Positions 10,251-20,531 of a DNA stretch of 64,000 nt are shown piece after piece. Origin of the DNA: Prochlorococcus sp. AG-347-J14 (GTDB taxonomy: Bacteria > Cyanobacteriota > Cyanobacteriia > PCC-6307 > Cyanobiaceae); assembly GCA_003281505.1 (NCBI GenBank), contig QCBU01000006.1:42570-106569 (forward strand). The letters are read 5' to 3'. The notes beneath the pieces are model-generated. The model was not told the origin of the DNA, searched no databases, and saw only the letters and a list, made by a program, of their open reading frames with translations. The position numbers and the translations under genes are program-made. Within the stretch, counting starts at the first letter, position 1; every line of letters starts with the position of its first letter.

Positions 10251-11891
10251 ATGAGCTTAAAAAAGTTTTCAGAATTATTTAGCGATCTAGATTCAATTAA
10301 TAGTACAAATAATAAAATTGAAGTTTTAAAGAATTATTTTTTATCCAATGATCCAATAGATAATTCATGGGCAATATATTTATTAACTGGAAAAAGTAAT
10401 AAGAGATTTATTAGTGGAAGATATTTAAAAAATCTTTTTTCTCAAATATATGAATATCCTCAATGGTTAATTGATACATGTTATTTAAAAGTTGGTGATT
10501 CTGCTGAAGTAATAACGTTATTACTTAAAGATAAAACTAATTCTAGAAAAAAGAAATTATCGAATATAAGTCTCAATGAATTACTAAGCGAAACAATACC
10601 TGCATTATCAAAACTTAATGAGGAAGAGAAAAATTTAGAAATTAAAAATCTTTGGGAAACATTACCAGAAGATAACCATCTAATTTTCAATAAAATTCTT
10701 ACAGGAACTTTTAGAGTAGGAGTCTCTATCGGATTAATCACAAAATCAATATCAAAACTAATTAATATTGAGGAAGAGATTATTTCTCATAGGTTGATGG
10801 GTGATTTTAAACCTTCAATTGATTCATATGAATTTTTAATTAACAAGAGTATCAATCTTCAAGAGTTAAATTCCAAACCATTTCCATTTCTTCTAGCAAA
10901 TACTATTGAAGATAAAATCTTCAAAAATTCAATAAATGATTTTCAATTTGAATGGAAATACGACGGTATAAGGATGCAATTAATTAAAAGATCAGGCAAT
11001 GTTTCGTTATGGACAAGAGGGCAAGAATTAGTAAATGAATCTTTCCCAGAATTAGTAGAGAAGATGTCACATATAAAAGATGATTTTGTTCTTGATGGGG
11101 AATTATTAGTTTGGAATTTTAAAGAACAAATTGCCTTAGATTTTTCTATACTTCAAAAAAGAATAAATAGAAAGTCTCCTACTAGATCAATCCAAATAAA
11201 ATATCCAATTATTTTTATTGCTTATGATCTTTTAGAGATTAATGGGAGAGATATAAGAGAAATTAAATTAGAAAATAGAAGAATTGAGTTAGAAAAATAT
11301 TTTTCAAAATGGCAAATTAAAACTGAGAATAATATCTCTGATATTTTCAAAATATGTGATTTAATATTTCCTAAAGATTGGCCTGATGCTTTAACTTATA
11401 AAGAAAAATCTCGGGAAAATAATACTGAGGGATTAATAATTAAGAAAAAGACTTCTATATACTCCTCTGGTAGAAAGAAAGGTATTTGGTGGAAATATAA
11501 AGTTGATCCTATGCAACTGGATGCAGTTCTAATTTACGCTAAGGGCGGTAGCGGTAGAAGAGCTGGTTTATATACAGATTACAGTTTTGCATTATGGAAA
11601 GACAAAGAATTAATTAAATTTGCAAGTGCATATTCTGGTTTAACGAATATTGAGATTAAAGAGCTAGATAAATGGATAAGAAAAAATACAGTAGAAAAAT
11701 TTGGTCCTGTTCGATCGTTAAAACCAGAAATGGTATTCGAAATATCTTTTGAGAAAATACAAATTTCTAAACGTCATAAGTCAGGCATAGCAGTGCGATT
11801 TCCAAGAATAACAAAATGGAGAAAAGATAAAAAAATTAATGATGCAGATAGCCTAGAGAATGCTTATGCACTAATGAAAAAAATATCATGA
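10251..11891 (+). CDS. ATP-dependent DNA ligase (ligase-associated DNA damage response type)
   Basis: Motif I EWKYDGIRMQL, LDGELLVW, EGLIIKKK, WWKYKVDP. Confidence 0.92.
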   Translation: MSLKKFSELFSDLDSINSTNNKIEVLKNYFLSNDPIDNSWAIYLLTGKSNKRFISGRYLKNLFSQIYEYPQWLIDTCYLKVGDSAEVITLLLKDKTNSRKKKLSNISLNELLSETIPALSKLNEEEKNLEIKNLWETLPEDNHLIFNKILTGTFRVGVSIGLITKSISKLINIEEEIISHRLMGDFKPSIDSYEFLINKSINLQELNSKPFPFLLANTIEDKIFKNSINDFQFEWKYDGIRMQLIKRSGNVSLWTRGQELVNESFPELVEKMSHIKDDFVLDGELLVWNFKEQIALDFSILQKRINRKSPTRSIQIKYPIIFIAYDLLEINGRDIREIKLENRRIELEKYFSKWQIKTENNISDIFKICDLIFPKDWPDALTYKEKSRENNTEGLIIKKKTSIYSSGRKKGIWWKYKVDPMQLDAVLIYAKGGSGRRAGLYTDYSFALWKDKELIKFASAYSGLTNIEIKELDKWIRKNTVEKFGPVRSLKPEMVFEISFEKIQISKRHKSGIAVRFPRITKWRKDKKINDADSLENAYALMKKIS

Positions 11892-14374
11892 AAAATATTA
11901 CGAAAAATAATAAGCAAAATAATTTAATTTCTAAAATTAAACAGTTTTTCTCCACAAATGGATGGGAGCCACTACCCTATCAGATCGAATCTTGGGAAGC
12001 ATTTTTAAATGGAGAGAGTGGAATAATACAAGTTCCTACTGGATGCGGCAAAACTTATGCTGCATTAATGGGACCTCTATCAAAGATAGAAGATCCGAAA
12101 AACAATAAAAGTGTGAATATATTATTAATAACCCCATTAAAAGCACTAAGTAGAGATCTAAAAAATTCCATACAATTAGCAGCTTTGCATTTTAATAAAG
12201 AAATCACTGTTGAGATAAGGAACGGTGATACAACCCCATATGAAAAGAAAAAGCAACTAGCTAAACCACCTAATATTCTTATTACCACTCCAGAGTCTTT
12301 ATCTCTTTTACTTTCTAATAAAGAATCTAATAATCTGTTCAAGGAGTTGTCATCAATAATTATTGATGAATGGCATGAATTGATGGGTAGTAAAAGAGGA
12401 AACCAGTGCGAGTTATCTTTAAGTTGGTTAAGAGGTAATATAAAAAATTTACAAATTTGGGCAATGTCTGCAACTATTGGAAATATTGAAGAAGCAGTAA
12501 GAGCAATAGTTGGGATGAGCGCTAATAAACCCAAAGTTATAAGTACTAATATTCAAAAAGAGATTGAAATTCTAAGTGTTTTACCAGAGGAGGAAACCAC
12601 CTTTCCATGGAGTGGGCATCTTGGGATTAGAAGTCATTCTTCACTATTAAAAATCCTAGATAAAAATAAAAGCACCTTATTATTCACCAATACAAGAAAT
12701 CAATCTGAAAGATGGTATCAATGTCTTAAATTTTTTCTCCCAGAGATGGAAGACAAAATTGCACTTCATCACGGTTCCCTGGATAAAGAAGATAGAAAAA
12801 GAGTTGAAGAAGGGGTTAAAGACGGATTAATAAAATGGGTAGTTTGCACCAGCTCATTAGATTTGGGAGTTGACTTCCAACCTGTAGATCAAATAGTTCA
12901 AATTGGTAGTGCAAAGAATTTAGCTAGACTTATCCAAAGAGCGGGAAGAAGTGCTCATAGACCAGGTGGAAAATCAAAAATAATTTTTATGCCTACTAAT
13001 TCTTTGGAGTTATTAGAAATTAGTGCAATGAGAAGAATAATAAAAAGTGGTATATCTGAAGAAATTAGACTTCCTGAATTATCTTATGATGTTCTTCTAC
13101 AACATCTAATAAGTTTGGCATGCGGAAATGGCTTTGATCCAAAAATTGAGAAAGAAAGAATTAAAAATTGCTGGAGTTATAGAAACTTAAAAGATCAAGA
13201 TTGGAATTGGTGTCTTGACTTTTTAGAATATGGAGGAAAATGTCTTAAAGCATACCCAAAATATAAAAAGATCGTTAAAGAAGAATCACAAAATAATAAT
13301 AAAAACTTTAAATATTATGTAAAAGACAAATCTTTAATAAGAATGCATAAGTTCAATATTGGGACAATTACAAGTGACAAATTTGTGAATGTTAAATATA
13401 TGAAAGGTAAATCCTTAGGAAATTTAGAGGAAAATTTTGCTTCAAAATTAAGTCCTGGCGATACATTTTACTTTGCCGGTAAAATGCTCCAATTTGTAAG
13501 AATTAGAGATATGATTTTATACGTTAAAAAATCAACAAAAAAAAGTTCTCTTATTCCTGCATGGGTTGGGGGTCAAATGGCAATTTCTGATCTACTTTGT
13601 GAGAGTTTGAGAAAAGAAATAGATATATGCAATGAATTAGAAAATTCTGATTACTTAAATCCTGAACTAAATTCATTACGCCCAATATTGAAGAAACAAA
13701 AAGTTCTTTCAAATATTCCAAAGAGAGATGAATTCCTTATTGAAATATATAAAACCAAGGATTTTTCGAATCTTTTTGTTTTTACACTTGATGGAAAATT
13801 TGTAAATGAAGGGATTGCATTTCTATGGGCTTTAAGATTAGCAAAATTAAAACAATCTACATTTAGTATTACTGCTAATGATTTTGGATTCAGCTTAACT
13901 ACAGCAGAGGATTATGATTTTTCCATAGTAAAAAAAGAAGCCGATTACTTTTTGGATAACAAAAAATTAGAAGAAGATCTAGAAAATGCAATTAATTTTT
14001 CAGAATTAACAAAACGTAGATTTAAAAATATTGCTCAAATAAGTGGACTTGTAAATCAAAATAATCCAACCAAAACAAAAACTTCCTCTCAACTTCAAGT
14101 AAGTTCAAGTCTTTTCTTTGATGTCTTTACTAAATATGAAGAAGGCCATCTTTTAATAAAACAATCGCATCAAGAAGTTAAAGAATATCAATTAGAAAAT
14201 AAAAGAATATCTAGATCATTACAAAGATTAAAAAATTTAAAAATGCTGTTAAACGAGATAAAAAGTCCAACCCCTTTTGCTTTCCCTTTATTAGTTGAAA
14301 GACTTAAAAATACTTTAAGCAATGAACCAATAGAAAAAAGAGTAGAAAAACTTATAAAAAAGTATAGTGATTAA
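11888..14374 (+). CDS. lhr: Lhr-type DEXH-box helicase (ligase-associated)
   Basis: Walker A QVPTGCGKTYAA, DEWHEL, SATIGN, IQRAGRSAHRPGG; ATGA overlap with ligase. Confidence 0.9.
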   Translation: MKNITKNNKQNNLISKIKQFFSTNGWEPLPYQIESWEAFLNGESGIIQVPTGCGKTYAALMGPLSKIEDPKNNKSVNILLITPLKALSRDLKNSIQLAALHFNKEITVEIRNGDTTPYEKKKQLAKPPNILITTPESLSLLLSNKESNNLFKELSSIIIDEWHELMGSKRGNQCELSLSWLRGNIKNLQIWAMSATIGNIEEAVRAIVGMSANKPKVISTNIQKEIEILSVLPEEETTFPWSGHLGIRSHSSLLKILDKNKSTLLFTNTRNQSERWYQCLKFFLPEMEDKIALHHGSLDKEDRKRVEEGVKDGLIKWVVCTSSLDLGVDFQPVDQIVQIGSAKNLARLIQRAGRSAHRPGGKSKIIFMPTNSLELLEISAMRRIIKSGISEEIRLPELSYDVLLQHLISLACGNGFDPKIEKERIKNCWSYRNLKDQDWNWCLDFLEYGGKCLKAYPKYKKIVKEESQNNNKNFKYYVKDKSLIRMHKFNIGTITSDKFVNVKYMKGKSLGNLEENFASKLSPGDTFYFAGKMLQFVRIRDMILYVKKSTKKSSLIPAWVGGQMAISDLLCESLRKEIDICNELENSDYLNPELNSLRPILKKQKVLSNIPKRDEFLIEIYKTKDFSNLFVFTLDGKFVNEGIAFLWALRLAKLKQSTFSITANDFGFSLTTAEDYDFSIVKKEADYFLDNKKLEEDLENAINFSELTKRRFKNIAQISGLVNQNNPTKTKTSSQLQVSSSLFFDVFTKYEEGHLLIKQSHQEVKEYQLENKRISRSLQRLKNLKMLLNEIKSPTPFAFPLLVERLKNTLSNEPIEKRVEKLIKKYSD

Positions 14375-15025
14375 ATGAAAAAAAGTTCTTTTAAATTTTG
14401 TTGGGAAGATATATTGTTGGAGATGCTTCCTTCAAGAGGTTTATTTTTACCGCAAACAAAAGAATTGTTAATATCCGATATTCATCTTGGGAAAGCTGAG
14501 TATTTTCAGCAAAATGGTATCCCACTTACCAATAATTCAGATGAAAATAATTTCGCAAGAATAAAAAAAATAGTAAAAAAATATACTCCTGATAAATTAA
14601 TAATTTTGGGAGATTTATTCCACAGCAAATATTCAATAGATAAAACTCTTCAAAAAAAAGTTGAGGATCTTCCTGAACTACTAAAAACCAAAGTTGAACT
14701 AATCCTGGGAAATCACGATGTAGGTTGTGATTTTAAAAATATAAAAATTTTTGATATTAGAAAAACTAAAAATATTACTTTTAGCCATGAGCCAGTTAAC
14801 TTAGAAAACAATAAAACCTTGAATATTTGTGGACATTATCATCCAAAAATCCATTTAAAAAACAATGGAGATAAATTATCTTTTAGGTGTTTTGCAATGG
14901 ATAACAATAAAAATGTTTTATATCTGCCTGCATTCGGAGACTTAACCGGAGGATATCCCTGCAAAAAATCATTTAAAAAATGGGCAATTGTTTCTAAAGA
15001 AGAAATTATCGAAATAAAATCTTAA
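14375..15025 (+). CDS. pdeM: Ligase-associated metallophosphoesterase/endonuclease PdeM
   Basis: ISDIHLGK, LGDLFH, LGNHDVG, CGHYHP; abuts lhr. Confidence 0.85.
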   Translation: MKKSSFKFCWEDILLEMLPSRGLFLPQTKELLISDIHLGKAEYFQQNGIPLTNNSDENNFARIKKIVKKYTPDKLIILGDLFHSKYSIDKTLQKKVEDLPELLKTKVELILGNHDVGCDFKNIKIFDIRKTKNITFSHEPVNLENNKTLNICGHYHPKIHLKNNGDKLSFRCFAMDNNKNVLYLPAFGDLTGGYPCKKSFKKWAIVSKEEIIEIKS

Positions 15026-15233
15026 GAAAAATCCTATTAAGGTGACTTAAATTTTTCATTTAGATATACCAATTTATACTTAAAAGTCTCGTTTAGTTTT
15101 TTTTTCAATTACTTTGGATTCAATAAATCTAATTTCTACTAGCAAAAATAGATAATAAAAATTTTAAAAAGCTAATGCCCCTTTCCTTAGCAAACAATCC
15201 ACGTTATAAAAAAAATAAACACATTTTATAGAA

Positions 15234-15536
15234 ATGAAAAAATTAATATCCTTGATTTTATTTCCATTTCTTTTAATTCCATTTGCGGCAGAAGCAAATG
15301 ATAATTTTTCTGTTGAGATAGAGGCACTTACACTCGTAATGGAGCAATATAAGGAAGATACTGAATCAAGTGTTGAATTAGATTTAGAAGATAAAAAGCC
15401 AAGTTTCATGGCTCTTAAACAAGACGAATGCAATGCCACTGTTGAAGTTACAGAAAAAACAGGATTAGAGGTTGTAAATACTGAATCTTTCGATGTAAAT
15501 GTCTGCTTGAAAGAAATCTATAAAGTAATCAATTAA
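15234..15536 (+). CDS. Secreted hypothetical protein, 100 aa
   Basis: Signal peptide MKKLISLILFPFLLIPFAAEA. Confidence 0.6.
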   Translation: MKKLISLILFPFLLIPFAAEANDNFSVEIEALTLVMEQYKEDTESSVELDLEDKKPSFMALKQDECNATVEVTEKTGLEVVNTESFDVNVCLKEIYKVIN

Positions 15537-15579
15537 ATAAGCAGGTTATAAAAATATAATAAAAAACAAGCAAATTAAA

Positions 15580-15676
15580 GAGGTCTTTTACTTAAAGAAG
15601 GTAAGACCTCGAGACCTAACAGAAAACTTTGGAACGGGTTCTGCATACCCAATTAATAACTACAATGTAATTGTAG
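15580..15676. ncRNA. Candidate structured RNA (three hairpins), orientation unknown
   Basis: GAGGTCTT...AAGACCTC, GGGT...ACCC, CTACAATgtaATTGTAG in a non-coding gap. Confidence 0.35.
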
Positions 15677-15720
15677 AGCTGTAATTAAAAGTACAAAAAC
15701 TAAAATTATTTTTTAAGTAA

Positions 15721-15867
15721 TTATTTCTTCTTTGATAATGTTTGTGATTCTTCTCTAGACATTAAAGCTTCGATTTGAGCAAGAACTTTTTGAAGTTCAT
15801 CCGTTTTTGTAAGAGATGCTTCTGCTACTTCTCTTAATTTTTCTAACTGTTCTTTAGTTTTATCCAT
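15721..15867 (-). CDS. 48-aa coiled-coil hypothetical protein
   Basis: Manual translation MDKTKEQLEKLREVAEASLTKTDELQKVLAQIEALMSREESQTLSKKK. Confidence 0.5.
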   Translation of the reverse strand: MDKTKEQLEKLREVAEASLTKTDELQKVLAQIEALMSREESQTLSKKK

Positions 15868-15877
15868 GATAAATAAA

Positions 15878-16033
15878 TTAGAAATTAACCACTTTTAAAA
15901 ATGGTTTTAATACAGATTTTTCACTCCCACACAGATTCATATTCTCTCTTTTTTTTATAAAGTCAAATAAATTTTCCTTTATTAAGGTTTTATGAGGACT
16001 TCCAATTAATTCTTTATTTATTAATGAAGCCAT
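15878..16033 (-). CDS. 51-aa hypothetical protein
   Basis: Manual translation MASLINKELIGSPHKTLIKENLFDFIKKRENMNLCGSEKSVLKPFLKVVNF. Confidence 0.4.
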   Translation of the reverse strand: MASLINKELIGSPHKTLIKENLFDFIKKRENMNLCGSEKSVLKPFLKVVNF

Positions 16034-16063
16034 AAGATTACCTGAAATAGAAATACTTTTAAA

Positions 16064-16153
16064 TTATGAAGTAAATACAGGCAAGCCAATAGTTGCAGTT
16101 GTTATTAAAGCTCCTGCAAAAATCAAAAAAGGTAGAAAAGGATAGTTTTTCAA
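16064..16153 (-). CDS. Possible 29-aa TM peptide (TTG start; start uncertain)
   Basis: Manual translation MKNYPFLPFLIFAGALITTATIGLPVFTS. Confidence 0.35.
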   Translation of the reverse strand: MKNYPFLPFLIFAGALITTATIGLPVFTS

Positions 16154-16260
16154 AAATAAACTTACTAATTCGAAATAACTATATAGGTATTTATACTGTT
16201 TGTCTACCCCTAGCCCCTGTTTAACGTAAAAATTTTTCTTTTAAAAGTAAAAATTAAACA

Positions 16261-17070
16261 TCAACCAAATTTACCAGATATGTATTCTTGAGTAGTTTTT
16301 TCTTTTGGGGAGTTAAAAATTTTATTTGTCGAATTAAATTCAGCAAGATAACCAACCTTTCCTCCATCACCATCTTCATATTCAATAGCATTAAAAAATG
16401 CAGTCATATCACTAACTCTTAATGCCTGTTGCATATTATGAGTAACGATAATTATTGTGTAATTCTTCTTAAGTTCATGCATAGTCTCTTCTATTTTCAA
16501 AGTAGAGATTGGATCTAAAGCTGAACATGGCTCATCCATGAGAATTATTTCAGGCTCAATAGCAATAGTTCGAGCAATACATAATCTTTGTTGTTGTCCA
16601 CCAGATAAAGAGTAACCACTATCATTTAATTTATCCTTACATTCATCCCATAAAGCAGCCTTTTTTAGTGAACTTTCCACTAATTCATCCATATCTCCTG
16701 TAAAGCCATTAATTCTTGCTCCAAATGCTATATTTTCGTAGATAGATTTAGGAAAAGGATTAGGCTGTTGAAAAACCATTCCGATTCTTCTTCTTACTTC
16801 TACTGGATCTACTCTTTTATCGTAAATATTAGTTCCATCAAACAGGACAGTGCCCTTCAGTGAGCAATTAGGAATTAAATCGTTCATCCTATTTAATGAT
16901 CTAAGAACAGTTGATTTACCACAACCTGAAGGACCAATAAGAGATGTTATATTGCCTTTTTTAAAGTTGCAAAAAACATTTCTTACTGCTTCAAAAGTTC
17001 CATAACTAATAGAAACATTCTCAAGGGATAAAATGATATTCTTTGGTATTTTTTTATTAGTTTTAATCAT
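16261..17070 (-). CDS. pstB: Phosphate ABC transporter ATP-binding protein PstB
   Basis: [58 protein letters not shown]. Confidence 0.96.
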   Translation of the reverse strand: MIKTNKKIPKNIILSLENVSISYGTFEAVRNVFCNFKKGNITSLIGPSGCGKSTVLRSLNRMNDLIPNCSLKGTVLFDGTNIYDKRVDPVEVRRRIGMVFQQPNPFPKSIYENIAFGARINGFTGDMDELVESSLKKAALWDECKDKLNDSGYSLSGGQQQRLCIARTIAIEPEIILMDEPCSALDPISTLKIEETMHELKKNYTIIIVTHNMQQALRVSDMTAFFNAIEYEDGDGGKVGYLAEFNSTNKIFNSPKEKTTQEYISGKFG

Positions 17071-17964
17071 TTATACTCTCTTAGTTTTCTCAGTAAAAGC
17101 GGCCAATATCCTTGAAAATATATTTACTAATAGAATCGATAAAACAAGAATAAAGGAAGCTGCCCAGGCTAATTTGTTCTGCGCATCATAAGGTTCAAGA
17201 GCAAAATTGTATATTAATACAGCCAAAGAACCCATCTCGTAAAACAAATCTTCAATACCTACTATGTAGTAGTAAGAAAATAAAGCAGTAAAAATCAAAG
17301 GTGCTGTTTCTCCTGCAGCTCTCGCAATGCCAAGAACTACGCCAGTAGCAATTGATCTAAATGCAGAGGGCAAAGTAACTTTTAATATAGTTGCATACAT
17401 ACTTGCTCCAACACCAAGAGACGCATATCTTAATTCGTTAGGAACTAACTTTAAACCTTCATCAGTGGTCTTAATCACAGTAGGCAACATTAATATTGAA
17501 AGTGCCATACCTCCGGCCAAGCCACTGTACATACTTCCAAATAATATCTTTGTTGAAACAATTAAGGCATAAATAAATACACCGGCAATTATTGAGGGGA
17601 CTCCCGCTAAAACATTTACTCCGAATCTAATAAATCTTGAAAAAGCACCGCCTTTGGAATATTCTGCAAGATATATTCCACCGCCTACACCTACTGGTAT
17701 GGCAATAATTGAGGCAATGGTAGTTATTATTAATGTCCCGATCAATGCAGGATTAATACCTCCTGCATCTAAATCATCTCCAGGTGGATTTGGTTCTAAA
17801 GTAAATAGTTCTGGTGTGATTTGAGATCCACCTTTGATGAGAATATAAGTCACCAGAAAAATCAAAGGAAGTATCGCTATCAATGCACAAAGTACTGATA
17901 AAGAAGTAAAGAATTTATCTCCTATATTTCTTGATAATCTTTTCTGGTAATAAAGTGAATTCAT
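17071..17964 (-). CDS. pstA: Phosphate ABC transporter permease PstA
   Basis: Permease between pstB and pstC; GVGGGIYLAEY, AGETAPLIFTALF. Confidence 0.95.
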   Translation of the reverse strand: MNSLYYQKRLSRNIGDKFFTSLSVLCALIAILPLIFLVTYILIKGGSQITPELFTLEPNPPGDDLDAGGINPALIGTLIITTIASIIAIPVGVGGGIYLAEYSKGGAFSRFIRFGVNVLAGVPSIIAGVFIYALIVSTKILFGSMYSGLAGGMALSILMLPTVIKTTDEGLKLVPNELRYASLGVGASMYATILKVTLPSAFRSIATGVVLGIARAAGETAPLIFTALFSYYYIVGIEDLFYEMGSLAVLIYNFALEPYDAQNKLAWAASFILVLSILLVNIFSRILAAFTEKTKRV

Positions 17965-17970
17965 AATTAT

Positions 17971-18918
17971 CTAATATTTGAGACTAAATCTCTTAACTAG
18001 CCATTGAGCAAAGATATTGACCACTAAAGAAAGGATCATCAGTACAAAAGCTGCATAAAACAGTGATGAGACCTGACTTCCATCAGCCTCTCCAAACTGA
18101 TTTGCAAGCATGGAGGAAATGGTATATCCAGGAGATAAAAGAGACCAACTAAATGCATTGGAATTACCAATAATCATCGTTACAGCCATTGTTTCTCCCA
18201 TTGCCCTTCCTAAAGCCAATAGAACACCTGCCATTATTCCTGATAGTGCTGCTGGCAAAATCACTGAAAATATTGTCTTCCATCTACTTGCTCCAATTCC
18301 ATAAGCTGCATTTCTAAGCTTTTTTGGGACCTGATTAAGTGAATCTCTTGCAATGGAAGTCACTATTGGCAAAAGCATCACGACTAAAATCAATATTGCT
18401 AACAAGGAATTCCTTCCTGTAGGTTCTGTACTGAATAAAGGTATCCAACCAAAGACATTATGTAAAAAGACAAAAAAGGCTCTAAAAAAAGGTTCCATCA
18501 CAAATATTGCCCAAAGTCCCAATACAACTGATGGTATAGCCGCTAGTAATTCAACAAAGGAGCCTATTATTTCTCTAACAACTTTAGGCACAAAGTCTTC
18601 GGTAATAAATATCGCGGTTCCAACTCCTAGAGGGATAGTTATTAATAACGAAAGAAATGAGGTCACTAATGTGCCATAAATTGCAGTAAAAGCTCCGTAT
18701 TCATCTTTTACTGGATTCCATTCAGAGGTTACTAAAAACTTCAATCCATACCTTGAAAAGGATTCAAATGACTGAAAAAAGACAACTAAAATAATTCCTA
18801 AAAGTATTATTGCTACGAAACTAGACAAGACTAGGGCAGTATTCTTGAAGATAATATCTATATTTTTTTCGATACCGAATCTTTTACGATTCTTGAAAAG
18901 AGTTAATTTCTCTTCCAT
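17971..18918 (-). CDS. pstC: Phosphate ABC transporter permease PstC
   Basis: AIPSVVLGLWAIFVMEPF, GRAMGETMAVTMIIGN. Confidence 0.95.
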   Translation of the reverse strand: MEEKLTLFKNRKRFGIEKNIDIIFKNTALVLSSFVAIILLGIILVVFFQSFESFSRYGLKFLVTSEWNPVKDEYGAFTAIYGTLVTSFLSLLITIPLGVGTAIFITEDFVPKVVREIIGSFVELLAAIPSVVLGLWAIFVMEPFFRAFFVFLHNVFGWIPLFSTEPTGRNSLLAILILVVMLLPIVTSIARDSLNQVPKKLRNAAYGIGASRWKTIFSVILPAALSGIMAGVLLALGRAMGETMAVTMIIGNSNAFSWSLLSPGYTISSMLANQFGEADGSQVSSLFYAAFVLMILSLVVNIFAQWLVKRFSLKY

Positions 18919-18965
18919 TAAAAAAAGAATATCTCTATAAATCTACTACCAAATGTCGTAAAAGA

Positions 18966-18983
18966 CTTTAAGAGGACTTAAAG
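18966..18983 (-). promoter_or_regulatory. Hairpin CTTTAAG-tcct-CTTAAAG followed by TCTTTT between pstS and pstC (attenuator or Pho-box-like)
   Basis: Perfect 7-bp inverted repeat read on the minus strand. Confidence 0.45.
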
Positions 18984-19023
18984 GTATATGAAAGTCATGA
19001 TAATTTGACATCTATTAAAAAAT

Positions 19024-19995
19024 TTAACTACCTATTTTTTCAACGGCAGCTCTTGATTTTAAAAGGATATTTCCTTTTAAGGGGATAAATCCAAGGGATG
19101 AAGCCTTATCTTGATACTCATAACTTAACAATGTATTAAAGGCTTGTTTGATTGCTTTAGTATTTCTACCATTACCTTTTTCGTAAGCAAGTATCCATGT
19201 CAATGAAGCTATAGGGTACGCTCCTTTTGCTGTTGGATTAGGATTTTTACCTGCAAGATTTTCATCTAACGTAATACCATTAAGAGCCTTAGCTCCTGCT
19301 TCTGCAGATGGTTTTAGAAACTCCCCTGAAAGATTTTGAAGTGCAGCAGCCTTAACATTACCTTTAATATATGACTGATTTACATACCCAATTGCTCCTG
19401 GAGTGTTTTGAATTACACCTGCAACACCAGAATTACCCTTAGCACCAACACCTGCTGGCCACTTAACTGATTTACCAGTACCAAGATTCCAAGTTTTAGA
19501 AAAAGCCTCCATAGAATTTGTAAAAGCTTTAGTAGTTCCTGAACCATCAGAACGATGTGTCCAAGTTAACTTTCCTGATTTACAGCCTAATTCTTTCCAG
19601 TTTTTAACCATACCCATTGCAACTCGTACTGCTTGCTCTTGAGTAAGTTTCAAATCGCAATCATAGTTATAACCAAAGGCAATAGTTCCTCCAACCATAG
19701 GAATCTGTACTAAGCCTCTTGATACCTTTTCTATATCCTTAGCCTTCATAGGATCATCAGAAGCACCAAAATTTACTGTTTCATCTATAAAGGCTTTTCT
19801 GCCAGAACCAGAACCTACTGCTTGATAGTTAACTCTTGGTCCACCTGATTTGGCTAAGTCAAAAAACCACCTAGTATAAATTTTCGAGGGAAATGTAGCA
19901 CCTGCTCCGCTCAATCTTTTTGAAGCAATTGCTTCTTGAGAGAGAACTAATGAGATAGCAGAAGAAAAAACAAGGATTTTTTTTAAAATACCCAC
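19024..19995 (-). CDS. pstS: Phosphate-binding protein PstS
   Basis: LSGAGATFPSKIYTRWF, HRSDGSGTTKAFTN, VAGVIQNTPGAIGYVNQSY. Confidence 0.97.
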   Translation of the reverse strand: MGILKKILVFSSAISLVLSQEAIASKRLSGAGATFPSKIYTRWFFDLAKSGGPRVNYQAVGSGSGRKAFIDETVNFGASDDPMKAKDIEKVSRGLVQIPMVGGTIAFGYNYDCDLKLTQEQAVRVAMGMVKNWKELGCKSGKLTWTHRSDGSGTTKAFTNSMEAFSKTWNLGTGKSVKWPAGVGAKGNSGVAGVIQNTPGAIGYVNQSYIKGNVKAAALQNLSGEFLKPSAEAGAKALNGITLDENLAGKNPNPTAKGAYPIASLTWILAYEKGNGRNTKAIKQAFNTLLSYEYQDKASSLGFIPLKGNILLKSRAAVEKIGS

Positions 19996-20161
19996 TTTGT
20001 AATGAGAAATGAGTCTGTTTAATATAAATTACAACCATGAGGTAATTAAAAATTTAAAGATATATAAATCAAATTATTTTGATACACAAAATTATTATGT
20101 ATATATCGGCATTAAGAGCTCAGCTAGCAATTTAAATTTCAATTAAATATCGACTCTTTAT

Positions 20162-20531
20162 TTAGAATTTAATTTTTGTTGTTACTCTGTTTTTATTTTG
20201 AGATTTGAATTCAAAAATTCCTGTATCAGTAAATATTGTCAATTGATCTCCAGATGTTTCTTCAATTGCAATTCCCTCAGACTCTAAATTTTTAACATAA
20301 ACATTACCAATCAGTTTTAGAGATTTATCATCTTTGTCAAAAGAAAGTTTGTCAGAATAAGCCTCAAAATTACCGCTATTGCTTTTAATAAACTACATTG
20401 CCAATAGCCTCTAAATCACCTTCTAAAGTATTTACTTGAGAATCAGATGTAATTGTGTAATTAATTAATTCCTCAGCAAAAGAATATTCAGCTAATAAAA
20501 ATAAAAAAGATGCAAAAAATAAGCTTTTCAT
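20162..20531 (-). pseudogene. LptA/OstA-like secreted protein disrupted by one frameshift (about 20388-20398)
   Basis: Frame 1 MKSLFFASFLFLLAEYSFAEELINYTITSDSQVNTLEGDLEAIGNVV then +1 frame NSGNFEAYSDKLSFDKDDKSLKLIGNVYVKNLESEGIAIEETSGDQLTIFTDTGIFEFKSQNKNRVTTKIKF. Confidence 0.6.

Noticed and set aside
12055-12534. 159-aa antisense ORF
   Set aside because: Fully antisense to lhr helicase; low-complexity shadow ORF
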